Shown: positions 26,880 through 37,226, counted from the first letter of the stretch. The stretch is 64,000 nucleotides of DNA from Atlanticothrix silvestris CENA357 (GCF_016056295.1 NZ_JAECZB010000081.1:1-64000), one strand, 5' to 3'. Translations and numbers: made by a program. The notes: generated by a model from the sequence alone, not told the origin.

Positions 26880-29036
26880 ATGCATCCTCTTTATTGTTCT
26901 CAAGGACATGAAAATTCTCCAGGTAGTCGTTTTTGCCTCCAGTGTGGTGAAAAATTATTGGATACGCCCATGAGTTACGGTATTCAACCAGGGCTAACTT
27001 TAGGCGATCGCTATGTGATTGTACGTCAACTTGGTCAAGGCGGATTTGGACGTACTTATTTAGCTGAAGATACCAATCGCTTCCGGGAACTTTGTGTTTT
27101 AAAAGAATTTTCTCCCCAAGTTCAAACTGCTTACGTTGTCCAAAAAGCTGAAGAACTGTTTGAGAGAGAAGCTAATGTCCTCTACAAACTGCAACATCTC
27201 CAAATTCCCCGCTTCCGAGAATTGTTTCACATCAATCTCGAAGGCAAAGAATACTTATTTTTAGTCCAAGATTATGTAGAAGGGCAAACTTATAGTTCTT
27301 TATTAAATACTCGCCTCCAACAGGGTTTGCGATTTACGGAAATAGAAATACGCCAACTATTACAGCAACTATTACCAGTTTTAGAGTACATCCATTCCCT
27401 AGGTGTGATCCATCGAGATATTTCTCCCGACAATTTAATGCTGCGCGCTGTTGACCAACTGCCAATGTTAATAGACTTTGGCGGTGTCAAACAAGTAGTG
27501 GCAACTGTCGCCTCTCAATATTACCAACCCGGTGCGATCGCATCTCCCCCAGCACCAACTCTATTGGGTAAGGTGGGATTCGCTCCCCCAGAACAGATGC
27601 AAACTGGTATGGTGTCTCCCCACAGTGACTTGTATGCTTTAGCAGTTACGGTACTAGTTTTACTGACAGGTAAACAGCCACAAGATTTAATTGATACCTA
27701 TACCCTGACTTGGCAATGGCGAGGAGAAGTCAGCTTAAGCCCACTATTGGGACAAGTCATAGATAAAATGCTAGCTCCCAGACCAGGCGATCGCTACCAA
27801 TCAGCAACTCAAGTGCTGCAAGCCCTCAACCCACAACCAGTTAACTATTCCCCGACTTATTACCCTACTCCTCCTACTTTAGATCCTACATCGGCGACTG
27901 TGGCTGTCTCTCCTTCTCCCAACGCCCCAATTCCCCAACACACTATTTCTCCAACTCCTCCACCTCCCCAACCTCAAAGTTGGTGGACACCAACAAAAGC
28001 ATTTTTAGCAGTGCTAGTTTTAGCCAGTACTGTGGGAATAATTTTGTGGGGAGTGAATCGCGGCGATCGCAATCCGGAAGAAATCGAGCCTACCCCCACC
28101 CCAAGTATTACTCAGCCGACTGATCCTTTAGCGAACTATTCACCAGAAGAACGGCAGCGTAAAGAAAGATTAAGCGATCGCCGTCAACAATTAGGACTTG
28201 ATCAAAGCTTCTACATTAATTTGGTAAATCAACTTTTCTGGGATAAAAATCCTAGTTTAAAAGGACGCACTCTCAGCGATGACCCCGAAGATGAGAGTTT
28301 ACGGGCACAATGGGATCAAACCGCTGACCAATTGTTAGATAAATTGGCGATACTGAGTACTAAAGCACGCCGGCAATTAGGTACTTACACAACAGCCGAA
28401 CGCGATCGCTGGAAGGTGGAAGTTAACCAAATTAACGTTGGCAGTCGTTCTTTGTATGATTTAGGAGATGCTGCCTTTTTCAGTCAATTTCCTGAACAGC
28501 GCGGCAAAAATTTTCTTGATCAACCCATCGGACAAGTTTGGTACGGGTTTGTTAGCGATAAACTCAGTGCTATCCTCGCTGGGAGTGCTTTCCAAAAACT
28601 TGCTTTTGATCCAGGCGCTACAAGCAAAACAGTAAGTGGGACTCTTCAACCCGGTGGTGGTAAGGTTTTCATTGCTGATTTAGCCAAAGAGCAATCTATG
28701 GAATTAAAACTACAAGCAAATTCCCAAGTTTTGCTTTCAGTGTATTCTCCTTCTGGCAAAATCATATTTTTAGAAGATTCAAAACAACGAACTTTATCAA
28801 CTAAATTACCAGAAAACGGATTTTATGAATTTGTCGTCGTTTCCACAGCATCAGAAACTGTAGATTATCGACTCACCATCACAGCAGAAACTCCCATACC
28901 TGAACCTACGCCTACACCACCTCCCACAGAAACTCCTACAGAAACTCCTACACCTGAACCTACGCCAACTCCCACCCCTACACCAACCGAAACACCCACA
29001 CCTACAACGACAGAGACACCAACTCAAAGTAATTAA
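26880..29036 (+). CDS. Membrane-anchored serine/threonine protein kinase with PPC-like domain
   Basis: 718 residues. It parallels the preceding kinase: Cys6/19/22 near the N-terminus, GQGGFG at about 52-57, VIHRDISPDN and DFGG, then a Pro-rich linker and a transmembrane helix in FLAVLVLASTVGIILWG (about 368-384). The exterior part repeats the LKGRTLSD/GQVWYGFV domain and adds a beta-rich pre-peptidase C-terminal (PPC)-like segment at about 580-675. The protein ends in a Thr/Pro-rich tail of PTPTETP-type repeats. The tail and PPC segment are absent from the first kinase, so one copy gained or the other lost them after duplication. Confidence 0.93.
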   Translation: MHPLYCSQGHENSPGSRFCLQCGEKLLDTPMSYGIQPGLTLGDRYVIVRQLGQGGFGRTYLAEDTNRFRELCVLKEFSPQVQTAYVVQKAEELFEREANVLYKLQHLQIPRFRELFHINLEGKEYLFLVQDYVEGQTYSSLLNTRLQQGLRFTEIEIRQLLQQLLPVLEYIHSLGVIHRDISPDNLMLRAVDQLPMLIDFGGVKQVVATVASQYYQPGAIASPPAPTLLGKVGFAPPEQMQTGMVSPHSDLYALAVTVLVLLTGKQPQDLIDTYTLTWQWRGEVSLSPLLGQVIDKMLAPRPGDRYQSATQVLQALNPQPVNYSPTYYPTPPTLDPTSATVAVSPSPNAPIPQHTISPTPPPPQPQSWWTPTKAFLAVLVLASTVGIILWGVNRGDRNPEEIEPTPTPSITQPTDPLANYSPEERQRKERLSDRRQQLGLDQSFYINLVNQLFWDKNPSLKGRTLSDDPEDESLRAQWDQTADQLLDKLAILSTKARRQLGTYTTAERDRWKVEVNQINVGSRSLYDLGDAAFFSQFPEQRGKNFLDQPIGQVWYGFVSDKLSAILAGSAFQKLAFDPGATSKTVSGTLQPGGGKVFIADLAKEQSMELKLQANSQVLLSVYSPSGKIIFLEDSKQRTLSTKLPENGFYEFVVVSTASETVDYRLTITAETPIPEPTPTPPPTETPTETPTPEPTPTPTPTPTETPTPTTTETPTQSN

Positions 29037-29232
29037 AAGTTTGTAGTGAGGACTTTAGTCCTTTCTAAGAGACGCTACACGGCGAGTACAGCTATGCTCA
29101 CAAAGTTTTACAAAAAGGTCTAAAGCCGTTACTAATTTTGCGTAAGTTTTGTTAATGTTAAAATTCCCTATAGCATTACTGCGTGGAAGATACCAATTCT
29201 CTGAGTACTCCCATCAGAATAGGAGTTAAATA

Positions 29233-29691
29233 ATGAAGCTTGCCGAAGCTTTAGTAGAGCGCAAAGCTGCTCAAACCAAGATTGGCGAGTTAAATGAGCG
29301 ATTGCAGCGTATCATTCTCGTCCAAGAAGGTGAGCAACCTGCAGAACAACCGACCACCTTGCTACAAGAACTCGACGACGTAGTTCATCGCTTAGAGGCT
29401 CTTATTGTCGCAATTAATCGTACCAATGTACAGGTGCAGTTGCCAGATGGACGTAGTATCATGGCAGCAATTGCCCAACGCGATGTCGTGCGTATGCAGA
29501 TCGGCGTGCTTGAGACGCTTATACGCTCGGCAAGCAGCCCGCAATTTCGCACACGCGGTAGCGAGATCAAGTTTGTTGTGACACTCGATATCGCTCAATT
29601 GCACCGTGAGCGCGATCAACTAGCCAGAGCTTATCGCGAGTTGGATACTGCTATCCAAGCGGTGAACTGGAGTGCTGATTTAGTAGAATAG
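29233..29691 (+). CDS. DIP1984-family protein
   Basis: 152 residues, predicted nearly all helical and coiled. It begins MKLAEALVERKAAQTKIGEL, includes LQELDDVVHRLEALIVAINR and ends IAQLHRERDQLARAYRELD. This is the DIP1984 family (septicolysin-like) of unknown function. GGAGTTAAATA precedes the ATG at 29233. Base composition is higher in G+C than the neighbours; bases 29521-29580 are 33/60. This suggests transfer from another phylum. A GC-rich stretch with hairpins follows immediately. Confidence 0.82.
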   Translation: MKLAEALVERKAAQTKIGELNERLQRIILVQEGEQPAEQPTTLLQELDDVVHRLEALIVAINRTNVQVQLPDGRSIMAAIAQRDVVRMQIGVLETLIRSASSPQFRTRGSEIKFVVTLDIAQLHRERDQLARAYRELDTAIQAVNWSADLVE

Positions 29692-29699
29692 CTTAGTAA

Positions 29700-29895
29700 G
29701 AGGGTAGCGTTGGTGTATGGGTGTATGCCAAAACCCGTTGCGGGCGCGGGTAATCGTACCGTAAATGCTGTTGCTTTGGCTACACAGACAGAAACCGTAC
29801 CGGGTAAGCAGCATCGTGTACGTGAGTACACTAGATAGCGTAAGCTGTACAGACCAGGCATAAACATGCAACAGCGTGAGGGTGGGAAAGGGGTT
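29700..29895 (+). ncRNA. Candidate structured RNA downstream of the DIP1984 gene
   Basis: This 3' flank keeps the higher G+C of the preceding gene. It contains CCCG-TTG-CGGG, ATGCTG paired later with CAGCAT with CTT/AAG extending it, and a perfect GTGTAC-GTGA-GTACAC hairpin (29817-29832) closed by a GNRA-type loop. A 37-codon frame (MPKPVAGAGNRT onward) also crosses it, so a degraded coding sequence is an alternative. I do not recognise a known RNA family. Confidence 0.3.
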
Positions 29896-30018
29896 TTATC
29901 ACTTAGCAGTTTTTTTAAACTGTAAGGGGTTATGTTGACATATATTCATAGAATTGTTTGTCGATGAACCATGTCTAAATTTAATGTCAAAGTAGTCATG
30001 ACCTCCACTTCGTCGTAT

Positions 30019-31014
30019 TTAACTCAGTAAATCGGTGCGGGGTTTGAAGGTTTCAATTTCCCGTAATTTTTCGTAAAGTTCTCGTTCTTGAGGACTAATA
30101 TTTTTGGGTGTAACTATTTGAATTTCCACCAATTGATCACCACGTTTACCGTTGTCCGTGGGGTAGCCTTTATTCGCCAACCGGAGTCTTTGACCAGATC
30201 TAACTCCTGGTGGAATAGTCATTTTAACTGGGCCGTCAAGAGTTGGTGCTTCTACTTGCCCTCCCAAAACTGCCTCACTAGGAGTAACTGGTACTTGGCA
30301 GAAAATATTAGTACCTTCTAATTTAAATAATGGATGAGGAACGACGGTAATTTTTAAGTATAAATCGCCACCACCAATGCCTTGGTTTCGCAGACGAATA
30401 GTTTGACCTGTTACCATACCTGGGGGCATATTTACTTCTAGCGATCGCCCGTCTTCGAGGCGAATGCGTTCGTTACCACCTTGATAAGCTTTTTCTAAAG
30501 GTAAGGTTAATCTAGCTTCGATATCCCGACGGGCTTGTTTTGGCGGGTTTTTAGGAACAGTGTATTCAACTCTACTCTTAGGAGAGCGAAACGGATCGTT
30601 ACTAGTGCTGCTACCACCATTTTTAGTATCTTTGCGACCGCCGACACCAATAACTTGATTAATAAAGCTCTCAAAGTCAGAAAATTCGCTTGGGTCTACT
30701 TCCTGAGTGCTAGTACGACCATTAGGACGATTATCCCATTGCTTAGTCTTTGGGGTTTGTTTGCCAGCAAAGCCTTTTTGCTTCCAGTAGCGACTAAACT
30801 GGTCGTACTGTGCCCGTTTGGCTGTATCCGAAAGGATTTCATAAGCCTCACCGATATCTTTAAATTTGTCCTCCGCTGCTTTATTTCCAGGATTTAGGTC
30901 AGGATGATACTGCCTTGCTAAGCGTCGATAAACCTTTTTAATTTCTTCACTTGAGGCTTCTTTAGGTACTCCCAAAATCTCGTAGTAATCGCGAAAATTC
31001 TGCAAATTTTGCAT
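30019..31014 (-). CDS. dnaJ: DnaJ/CbpA-type co-chaperone
   Basis: 331 residues. A J domain at residues 8-72 carries HPD at 37-39. A Gly/Ser-rich linker follows, and two DnaJ C-terminal beta domains contain [20 protein letters not shown] and [26 protein letters not shown]. There are no CxxCxGxG zinc repeats, so this is a class B/II (CbpA-like) protein. It stimulates the ATPase of the DnaK encoded just upstream on the same strand (about 125 bp spacing) and delivers substrates to it. Confidence 0.92.
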   Translation of the reverse strand: MQNLQNFRDYYEILGVPKEASSEEIKKVYRRLARQYHPDLNPGNKAAEDKFKDIGEAYEILSDTAKRAQYDQFSRYWKQKGFAGKQTPKTKQWDNRPNGRTSTQEVDPSEFSDFESFINQVIGVGGRKDTKNGGSSTSNDPFRSPKSRVEYTVPKNPPKQARRDIEARLTLPLEKAYQGGNERIRLEDGRSLEVNMPPGMVTGQTIRLRNQGIGGGDLYLKITVVPHPLFKLEGTNIFCQVPVTPSEAVLGGQVEAPTLDGPVKMTIPPGVRSGQRLRLANKGYPTDNGKRGDQLVEIQIVTPKNISPQERELYEKLREIETFKPRTDLLS

Positions 31015-31138
31015 AGCCAGTTATTTAACTTTAAATTTTAGATCTTGGTTATCTAAGTTCCGAGTTAGGAATTATGGGTCATTTAACTCCCAATTCCTAA
31101 CTTCTAATTTCTAACTCCTAACTATCATTTCAGGAGTA

Positions 31139-33196
31139 CTACAGCCAATCATCATCGTCATCCCAATTATCCTGATAGCTGGGGCGAGATGATCTACGAG
31201 GAGGACGGTTGTCATAGGAGGGTGAACGGCTGTCTCTGCCATTATCTCTGCTGTAGTCCCTGCTATATGGATCGCGTTCCCTGTATGGGTCACGGGAAAA
31301 ATCGCGTTCTCGCTCTTTTTCTTTTTCGCCTGTAAAGATGTCACGAATAGTACCAAACAAATCGTCGTCTTCGTCTTCAGCGTAATATTGGCGGACTTCC
31401 CGATTTAGTTCATAGAGAGCATCTTGCAAGTCAGCGTAAGCTTGGTCAATCCCGCGATCGTCGTTTTCCTGTAAACTCTCCCGCAGTTCCCGGCAAATAG
31501 TATCAATGCGTTGGCGGCGATTGCGAGAAAACTGCATCCCAAATTCCAGCGCTACTTCTCGAAGTTGTCGTTCTGCTTGTAAAATTAACGCTTCAGAACG
31601 CGTCCGCTTTTCTACCCGTTCTTTGCGTTCGCGATCAACATCGGCATATTTTTGAGCGTCCTGAATCATCTGATTTACTTCCGACTCGCTCAAAGTAGAA
31701 GCGCCTTGAATTGTGATACTCTGCTCTCGGCCAGTAGTTCTATCTAAGGCTGTTACCTGTAGTATCCCATTGGCATCGATATCAAAAGACACCTGAACTT
31801 GCGGGATTCCTCGTGGGGCTGGCGGGATACCATACAGCTTGAATCTTCCCAAGGATTTATTATTGGCTGCCATTTCTCGTTCGCCTTGGACAACGTGAAT
31901 TTCCACAGTATTTTGATTGTTTTCGGAAGTGGAAAAAATGTCAGAGCGACGAACTGGGATAGTAGTGTTGCGGGGAATGAGTTTTTTCATTACGCCGCCA
32001 ATGGTTTCTAATCCCATCGATAGCGGAGTGACATCCAATAGCAATACATCCTTCAGTTCACCCGCCAGAATGCCAGCCTGAATTGCTGCACCAACTGCTA
32101 CCACTTCATCGGGATTAACGTTTTCGTTAGGTTCAATGCCTATTAAATCCCGTACTAACTGCTTCACCATTGGCATCCGTGTAGAACCGCCAACTAGCAC
32201 GACTTCTTCAATATCCATAGCTGATAAACCAGCATCTTTCAAAGCCCGTTTTACTGGTGTACGCACCCGTCCTATTAAGTCAACACACAAACCTTCAAAC
32301 TGGGAACGAGTCAGGCGAGTTTCCAGATGTTTCGGGCCTTCCTGGTCAGCAGCAATAAAAGGTAAGTTAATATCAGTAACGCTGACAGAGGAAAGTTCAA
32401 TTTTGGCCTTTTCCGCAGCTTCCATCAGCCGTTGTAAAGATTGTCTCTCGCGTCTTAAATCTATCCCTTCGGTTTCCAGAAATTGCTCTGCCAACCAATC
32501 TACTATTTGTTTATCAAAGTCATTACCGCCGAGTTGGGTATCTCCACTGGTTGCTTTGACTTCAAAAATGCCATCGCCAACTTCTAAAATTGACACATCA
32601 AAGGTACCACCACCCAAGTCAAATACTAAGATGGTTTCGGTATCACCTCGATCTAAACCGTAAGCTAAAGATGCAGCAGTCGGTTCATTCAAAATCCGCA
32701 ATACTTCCAAGCCAGCAATTCTTCCTGCATCACGGGTTGCCTGCCGCTGAGAATCGTTAAAATAAGCGGGAACTGTAATCACTGCCCCTGTGACTGGTTC
32801 ACCCAAATAACGACTGGCATCATCTGCCAATTTCTTCATTACCATCGCCGAAATTTCTTCTGGGGCAAATTCCCGATTCAAACGAGGACAGGCAATTTTA
32901 ATATTCCCTACTTCGTCTTTACGAATAGTGTAGGGTACACGCTTTGATTCTGGGCTTAGTTCACTATACTTGCGCCCAATGTAGCGTTTTACGGCAAAAA
33001 AAGTATTTTGTGGATTGAGGACAGTTTGTCGCCGTGCCATTTGCCCAACAACTCTTTCGCCTTCTTTGCTAAAGCCAACCACGGAGGGGGTTGTTCGCAT
33101 TCCTTCTGCATTGGCAATTACCACCGGCTTGCCACCCTCCATTACGGCGACTACTGAGTTGGTTGTACCCAAGTCGATGCCGACTACCTTGCCCAT
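31139..33196 (-). CDS. dnaK: DnaK-type Hsp70 chaperone
   Basis: 685 residues. The nucleotide-binding domain has [28 protein letters not shown] and [15 protein letters not shown]. The substrate-binding domain follows with [18 protein letters not shown]. The C-terminus is not the usual EEVDK tail: from about residue 615 it is a long Arg/Asp/Ser-rich extension ending DDDDDWL, similar in kind to accessory cyanobacterial DnaK paralogues. It is probably cotranscribed with dnaJ. No CIRCE element was seen upstream. Confidence 0.95.
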   Translation of the reverse strand: MGKVVGIDLGTTNSVVAVMEGGKPVVIANAEGMRTTPSVVGFSKEGERVVGQMARRQTVLNPQNTFFAVKRYIGRKYSELSPESKRVPYTIRKDEVGNIKIACPRLNREFAPEEISAMVMKKLADDASRYLGEPVTGAVITVPAYFNDSQRQATRDAGRIAGLEVLRILNEPTAASLAYGLDRGDTETILVFDLGGGTFDVSILEVGDGIFEVKATSGDTQLGGNDFDKQIVDWLAEQFLETEGIDLRRERQSLQRLMEAAEKAKIELSSVSVTDINLPFIAADQEGPKHLETRLTRSQFEGLCVDLIGRVRTPVKRALKDAGLSAMDIEEVVLVGGSTRMPMVKQLVRDLIGIEPNENVNPDEVVAVGAAIQAGILAGELKDVLLLDVTPLSMGLETIGGVMKKLIPRNTTIPVRRSDIFSTSENNQNTVEIHVVQGEREMAANNKSLGRFKLYGIPPAPRGIPQVQVSFDIDANGILQVTALDRTTGREQSITIQGASTLSESEVNQMIQDAQKYADVDRERKERVEKRTRSEALILQAERQLREVALEFGMQFSRNRRQRIDTICRELRESLQENDDRGIDQAYADLQDALYELNREVRQYYAEDEDDDLFGTIRDIFTGEKEKERERDFSRDPYRERDPYSRDYSRDNGRDSRSPSYDNRPPRRSSRPSYQDNWDDDDDWL

Positions 33197-33514
33197 GCGT
33201 TACTCTTCTCCTAGTGTGACTTATACATTTATTATGATTGGGCGGGACTACCTCTAGCTATTTGCTATTGGATGAAAACGCCTCAATGGTATAATAATCA
33301 TCATTAAGGCAAGAAGTAGAGGAATTTAAGCTTGAGGAGCTAGTTGCAAGACTAGGATAGCATTGACAATGCTTACTATGTCCAAGCTGCATCAATTTTC
33401 TACTCTCAATACTGGCGTTTACAGTATATTTAAGTTGGGAAATCCACCCTGATAAAACTTGCTTTTACTTGATTTAACACATAAGAAAGTTGATATTGCG
33501 ACTGTTTTAAACAT

Positions 33515-34363
33515 TTGAATTTAAAAGAACGGTTACAAACTCACCTCCGTGAAATAGCCAGAGAACGCGATCCTTACATGGCGACAGCTGGACATTTTTT
33601 TGTCCAAGAATATATCCGTCAACAGTTAACTGAATGGGGGAGTGTGGATTTCCACACCTTCCAAGTGGGTAGTAAAACCTGTAAAAATCTCATTTTAAAT
33701 TTACCTTCTCACTCGGTACAGAACAAGGCAAATTTACCACCTATTTTAATAGGCGCTCATTATGATGCTGTACCTGGAACACCAGGAGCAGATGATAATG
33801 CCACAGGTGTAGCCGTGCTACTAGAATTGGCTAGAAAATTTGCTGCTGAATCAGCTAGATATCCCTTACGATTAGTTGCCTTCGATATGGAGGAATACGG
33901 CTTGCTGGGTAGTAGAGAATATGCAACCTTGTTACGTCAGCAACAGCAACCACTACGTTTAATGATGTCTCTAGAAATGTTGGGATATCGTGATTCTAGT
34001 CCTGGTTCTCAAAGTTATCCACCGCCATTAGAACGCTTTTATCCCAATCACGGTGATTTTATTGCTTTAATTGGTAATTTGCGGACAATTCCTGATTTGA
34101 TTGGCATGAGTCGTTGTATTCGCAAAGTTGGTATACCAAGTCAGTGGCTGCCAGTACCGAATAGAGGTTTAATCGTGCCTCAAACCAGACAAAGTGATCA
34201 TGCACCTTTTTGGGATGTGGGTTATCCAGCAATTATGGTGACAGATACAGCTTTTATGCGAAATCTACACTATCACAAATCTAGTGATGCGATCGCCACT
34301 TTGGATTTAGATTTTCTGACAGGTGTATGTGCAAGCTTAGAAGTTGCTATTAGAAGTTTATAA
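33515..34363 (+). CDS. M28-family zinc aminopeptidase-like protein
   Basis: 282 residues, with a TTG start at 33515. Metal ligands of the M28 group are visible: His82 in IGAHYDAVPG, Asp93 in GADDNATG, Glu126-Glu127 in DMEEYGLLGS, then SDHAPFWDVGYPAIMVTD and a final His in HYHKSSD. The frame continues open a little upstream, so the start is not certain. The enzyme would cleave N-terminal residues with two zinc ions; no signal peptide is evident. Confidence 0.85.
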   Translation: MNLKERLQTHLREIARERDPYMATAGHFFVQEYIRQQLTEWGSVDFHTFQVGSKTCKNLILNLPSHSVQNKANLPPILIGAHYDAVPGTPGADDNATGVAVLLELARKFAAESARYPLRLVAFDMEEYGLLGSREYATLLRQQQQPLRLMMSLEMLGYRDSSPGSQSYPPPLERFYPNHGDFIALIGNLRTIPDLIGMSRCIRKVGIPSQWLPVPNRGLIVPQTRQSDHAPFWDVGYPAIMVTDTAFMRNLHYHKSSDAIATLDLDFLTGVCASLEVAIRSL

Positions 34364-34473
34364 AATTTATATATTAGACTTTAAAAACTGTTTAATATAG
34401 TTTGAAATAAGCAAAATTAATTTTACTAATATTTATATGGTAAATTAAACTTAGTTAAAGAATAAAATAAACT

Positions 34474-35697
34474 ATGCACTTAAAAGAAAGTGTTAAAAAA
34501 ACTAAGGTGATAAATAATGATATTTCTCCGCCTTTGAGTCCAGAAATATCAATCACTTCCTCTTGTATTCAAAGATTTAAACTTTATGAAAAGTTCAAAG
34601 AAAAAATTGTTAACAATTATGATTTAGATAGAAGATTAGTTAGCTTTCAAGCTAACAAACAGATTTCCTTTTCCTCCTGTTTCAAGTATAGAGAAGGATT
34701 TTCAGAACAATTAGTTACATATCTTATACAAGAATTAAAACCAGAACCAAGTATTTTGATAGATCCATTTTCGGGATCAGGAGCATCTCTATTTGCTGCA
34801 AATGCTTTGATGTGGCAAACCATAGGAGTTGAACTTTTACCTGTTGGTATTTTTTCTGCAAAAACACGAATTATAGCTCAAAAAATTGATGTAAAATTAT
34901 TAAATAAAACTATTTTATATTTAAAAGAAATAAATTTTCCTGATTATTATGATCAACGTTATAAATTTAATCATTTAAAAATTACGCATGGAGCCTTTTC
35001 TAAACAGAATGAAGAAAGTTTAGTTGGCTATATCTCTTTTTGCAAAAATTATGTCACCAATCAGGAAATTAGTAATTTACTAACATATGCTGCTTTTTGT
35101 ATCCTTGAAGATATTAGTTATACTAGAAAGGATGGGCAATATTTGCGATGGGATAGTCGTTCAAATCGCTCTAAAGGAAAGAATAAGTTCAGTAAAGGAA
35201 AAATTTGGAATTTTGAAGAGGCAAGTTACCAAAAATTAAATCAAATTACATCAGATTTAAGTACTAGTTATGTCAAACTGGGTCTCTCAGATGCTAATTT
35301 ACAGCCGCAATTTATAGTAGAAAAATTAGAAAGCATTGAAAAGCAAAAATTTAACCTTTACCAAAGTTCTTGCTTAGAACTTCTTCCAGTTTTAGCAGAA
35401 AATAGTATTGACTTTGTTGTAACATCTCCGTCTTATGTTAATCGCTATGACTACACTCGTACTTATGCTCTTGAACTAGCTTTTTTGGGATGTAGTGAAG
35501 AAGAACTAAAACATTTACGTCAGACAATGCTGTCATGTATAGTAGAAAATAATGACAAGCGTAATTATTTAGAAGATTATTATACTAATATAAAACGTTA
35601 TCAGGACTTTTTGATAATAGATTCAACTTTCCAAAATCAGGCTGCGTTACAAGAAATACTAATGATTTTGGAAATTTATAGAAAAGAGGTAAGTTGA
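34474..35697 (+). CDS. Type II DNA methyltransferase, N-terminal part (m4C type)
   Basis: 407 residues in a distinctly AT-rich block. SAM-binding motif I is DPFSGSGAS at 97-105. Catalytic motif IV is TSPSY at 317-321, of the SPx(Y/F/W) kind used by N4-cytosine (or N6-adenine) methyltransferases. The order I then IV is as in alpha/gamma-type enzymes. The frame stops at 35695-35697, before the remaining motifs, which continue in another frame from 35694. This is either a recent frameshift or a split enzyme. An XcyI-like endonuclease gene follows, so CCCGGG methylation is a reasonable guess. Confidence 0.85.
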   Translation: MHLKESVKKTKVINNDISPPLSPEISITSSCIQRFKLYEKFKEKIVNNYDLDRRLVSFQANKQISFSSCFKYREGFSEQLVTYLIQELKPEPSILIDPFSGSGASLFAANALMWQTIGVELLPVGIFSAKTRIIAQKIDVKLLNKTILYLKEINFPDYYDQRYKFNHLKITHGAFSKQNEESLVGYISFCKNYVTNQEISNLLTYAAFCILEDISYTRKDGQYLRWDSRSNRSKGKNKFSKGKIWNFEEASYQKLNQITSDLSTSYVKLGLSDANLQPQFIVEKLESIEKQKFNLYQSSCLELLPVLAENSIDFVVTSPSYVNRYDYTRTYALELAFLGCSEEELKHLRQTMLSCIVENNDKRNYLEDYYTNIKRYQDFLIIDSTFQNQAALQEILMILEIYRKEVS

Positions 35698-35993
35698 ATA
35701 ATAAAAATATTGTCCGAATGGTACGTAATTACTTCTATGAAATGTGTTTCGTAATCTATGAAATAGCTCGTATACTTAAAATTAGTGGCATGGTGGCAAT
35801 GGTAAATGACAACGTTAGATATGCTGGAGAGGAGATTCCTGTAGACCTAATCTTATCTGACATAGCGGAGTCTTTTGGGCTTCAAACGCGCCACATTTGG
35901 ACATTAGAGCGAGGAAAAGGTAATAGTAGCCAGCAAATGGGACATCATGGTCGCTCTGAACTTCGTAAATGTGTATATATTTGGGAAAAATAA
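35694..35993 (+). CDS. DNA methyltransferase, C-terminal part in a shifted frame
   Basis: 99 residues opening with a TTG that overlaps the preceding stop. It holds VRNYFYEMCFVIYEIARILK, SGMVAMVNDNVRYAGEEIPV and LERGKGNSSQQMGHHGRSEL. These are the motif V-VIII region that normally continues after TSPSY in a single methyltransferase chain. The TTG/TGA overlap could allow coupled translation as two subunits. Equally, a one-base indel near GAAAAGAGG has broken the gene. The endonuclease start follows 5 bp after its TAA. Confidence 0.75.
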   Translation: MNNKNIVRMVRNYFYEMCFVIYEIARILKISGMVAMVNDNVRYAGEEIPVDLILSDIAESFGLQTRHIWTLERGKGNSSQQMGHHGRSELRKCVYIWEK

Positions 35994-35998
35994 GTACT

Positions 35999-36652
35999 GT
36001 GACAAAAGAGGAAACTAGTCTCTTGAATGAGGCAAATCGTATAAACTATCGATTGCGTTCAACCTTCTTTTACCGCAAACTTAAGGAATATAACACGCTA
36101 TCCTTTCGTGCAAAAATTAATGCATTATTACCTGCAAAGCATTTATACAATTGGGAAGATTGGACAAGTTGGGGTATTGGAGAAGATACATTTATCTATA
36201 TAAATGAACATCCTAATTTGCAACTTATTCAAGTGTTATGTCACCCAAGATTAATTAGAGAACACTCTAGATTAGTAGCTTATTATCGTAATATAGCAGC
36301 ACTCTCTCAGAAGGCTGTTAAGTATTTAGCAGGAATAGATGTAAAGAAGATTGAAACTGATGAAGTTAATAGATACGTTTTAACAGAAGACAAAGCACTA
36401 GAACTTTGTCGGCTTTTTAATGAGCACATCTCACTTATCATTGACAGTTCCATAGAAAGTCTTACAGAGGAAGAGCTATATGGAATACTACTAGCTTCAA
36501 CAGGAGCGCAAATTGATGGTTCATGGCGTAATGCTATTGGGGAAGAAGCTGAAAAAGTTGTACAAAGACTTATTATAAAGGAAGCTAAGGAACATAACCC
36601 TGTTCTGTCACTCTCGGAAAACAATAATCGAAGCAATATTCTGAAACTTTGA
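35999..36652 (+). pseudogene. Type II restriction endonuclease (XcyI-like), 5' part, interrupted
   Basis: It starts at GTG 35999, 5 bp after the methyltransferase stop. About 200 residues (TKEETSLLNEANRINYRLRS onward) run to the MITE at 36598, which adds 18 foreign codons and a stop at 36652. Excising the 174-bp element with one ATAA copy joins 35999-36597 to 36776-37223 into exactly 349 codons, giving a 348-residue protein of the size of XcyI/Cfr9I-type enzymes. Identity with that family rests on layout and the PD-ExK motif in the 3' part, and is moderate. As it stands no full enzyme is made. Confidence 0.7.
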
Positions 36653-36771
36653 TTGAGCCAAGCTTTGAGGCTTTATTTTCTAACAGTAACTAAAATTTAT
36701 AGCCAAAACTTAGAAATTAAAGCCTCGAAAGGCTTTCAGCGATTGGGTTCTCCCAAAGTGATAAAAGAGGG
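36598..36771. mobile_element. 174-bp MITE, copy 2, inserted in the endonuclease gene
   Basis: Inverted relative to copy 1 at 9641-9814 and identical at 173 of 174 positions; the difference is GCCTCGAAAGG against GCCTCAAAAGG. The flanking 4-bp duplication is ATAA (36594-36597 and 36772-36775). The near-identity implies recent spread of both copies from an active source. Confidence 0.9.
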
Positions 36772-36775
36772 ATAA

Positions 36776-37223
36776 TCTTCTTGCTGCTTTCATCCCTCGG
36801 ATGAGTACTGGAGTCGAATTATATAATTCTGATAAACTTGACGAACAACTAGGAAATATTGAATTGTATCGTGGTGTTATGTTGGCTAACCACACATCAA
36901 TACTTTTTTCTAGTGAACCTGATGTTTCACTATTGAACAATCAGGGTACAACAGTCGGGATAATTGAAGTAAAAGGAGGTGCTGACCCAGCAGGAGCGCT
37001 TGAACGCTACGGTTCTGCTAAAAAATCTTTTGAGGAAGCTTGTCGTAGAAATTCAGAGGTTAAAACTATTCTCGTTGCCAGCTGTATCACCACTGAAGTA
37101 CATACTCGTATTCAAAGTGACTCAATGATTTCTGCTTATTTTAACTTGACAGAAATCCTGACTGAAAATTCAAGACAATATGATCAGTTTGTCCAAACAG
37201 TCTTTTCACTCCTAGAATCATAA
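36776..37223 (+). pseudogene. Type II restriction endonuclease (XcyI-like), 3' part
   Basis: The continuation after the MITE carries SSEPDVSLLNNQGTTVGIIE then VKGG, a PD-(D/E)xK active site with Asp in EPDVS and Glu/Lys in IEVKGG. ADPAGALERYGSAKKSFEEA follows. An internal ATG at 36801 could start a 140-residue fragment containing the catalytic residues but lacking the N-terminal domain, so activity is unlikely. Together with the split methyltransferase it makes a dead or dying restriction-modification unit. Confidence 0.72.
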
Positions 37224-37226
37224 GTT

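Noticed and set aside
29700-29895. tRNA gene
   Set aside because: No acceptor stem, TTCRA loop or anticodon arm of normal spacing could be drawn.
33197-33514. CIRCE element upstream of dnaK
   Set aside because: No TTAGCACTC-N9-GAGTGCTAA inverted repeat was found; the region just holds divergent promoters.
36307-36636. Minus-strand frame in the endonuclease gene
   Set aside because: Antisense shadow in an AT-rich gene and cut by the MITE boundary.
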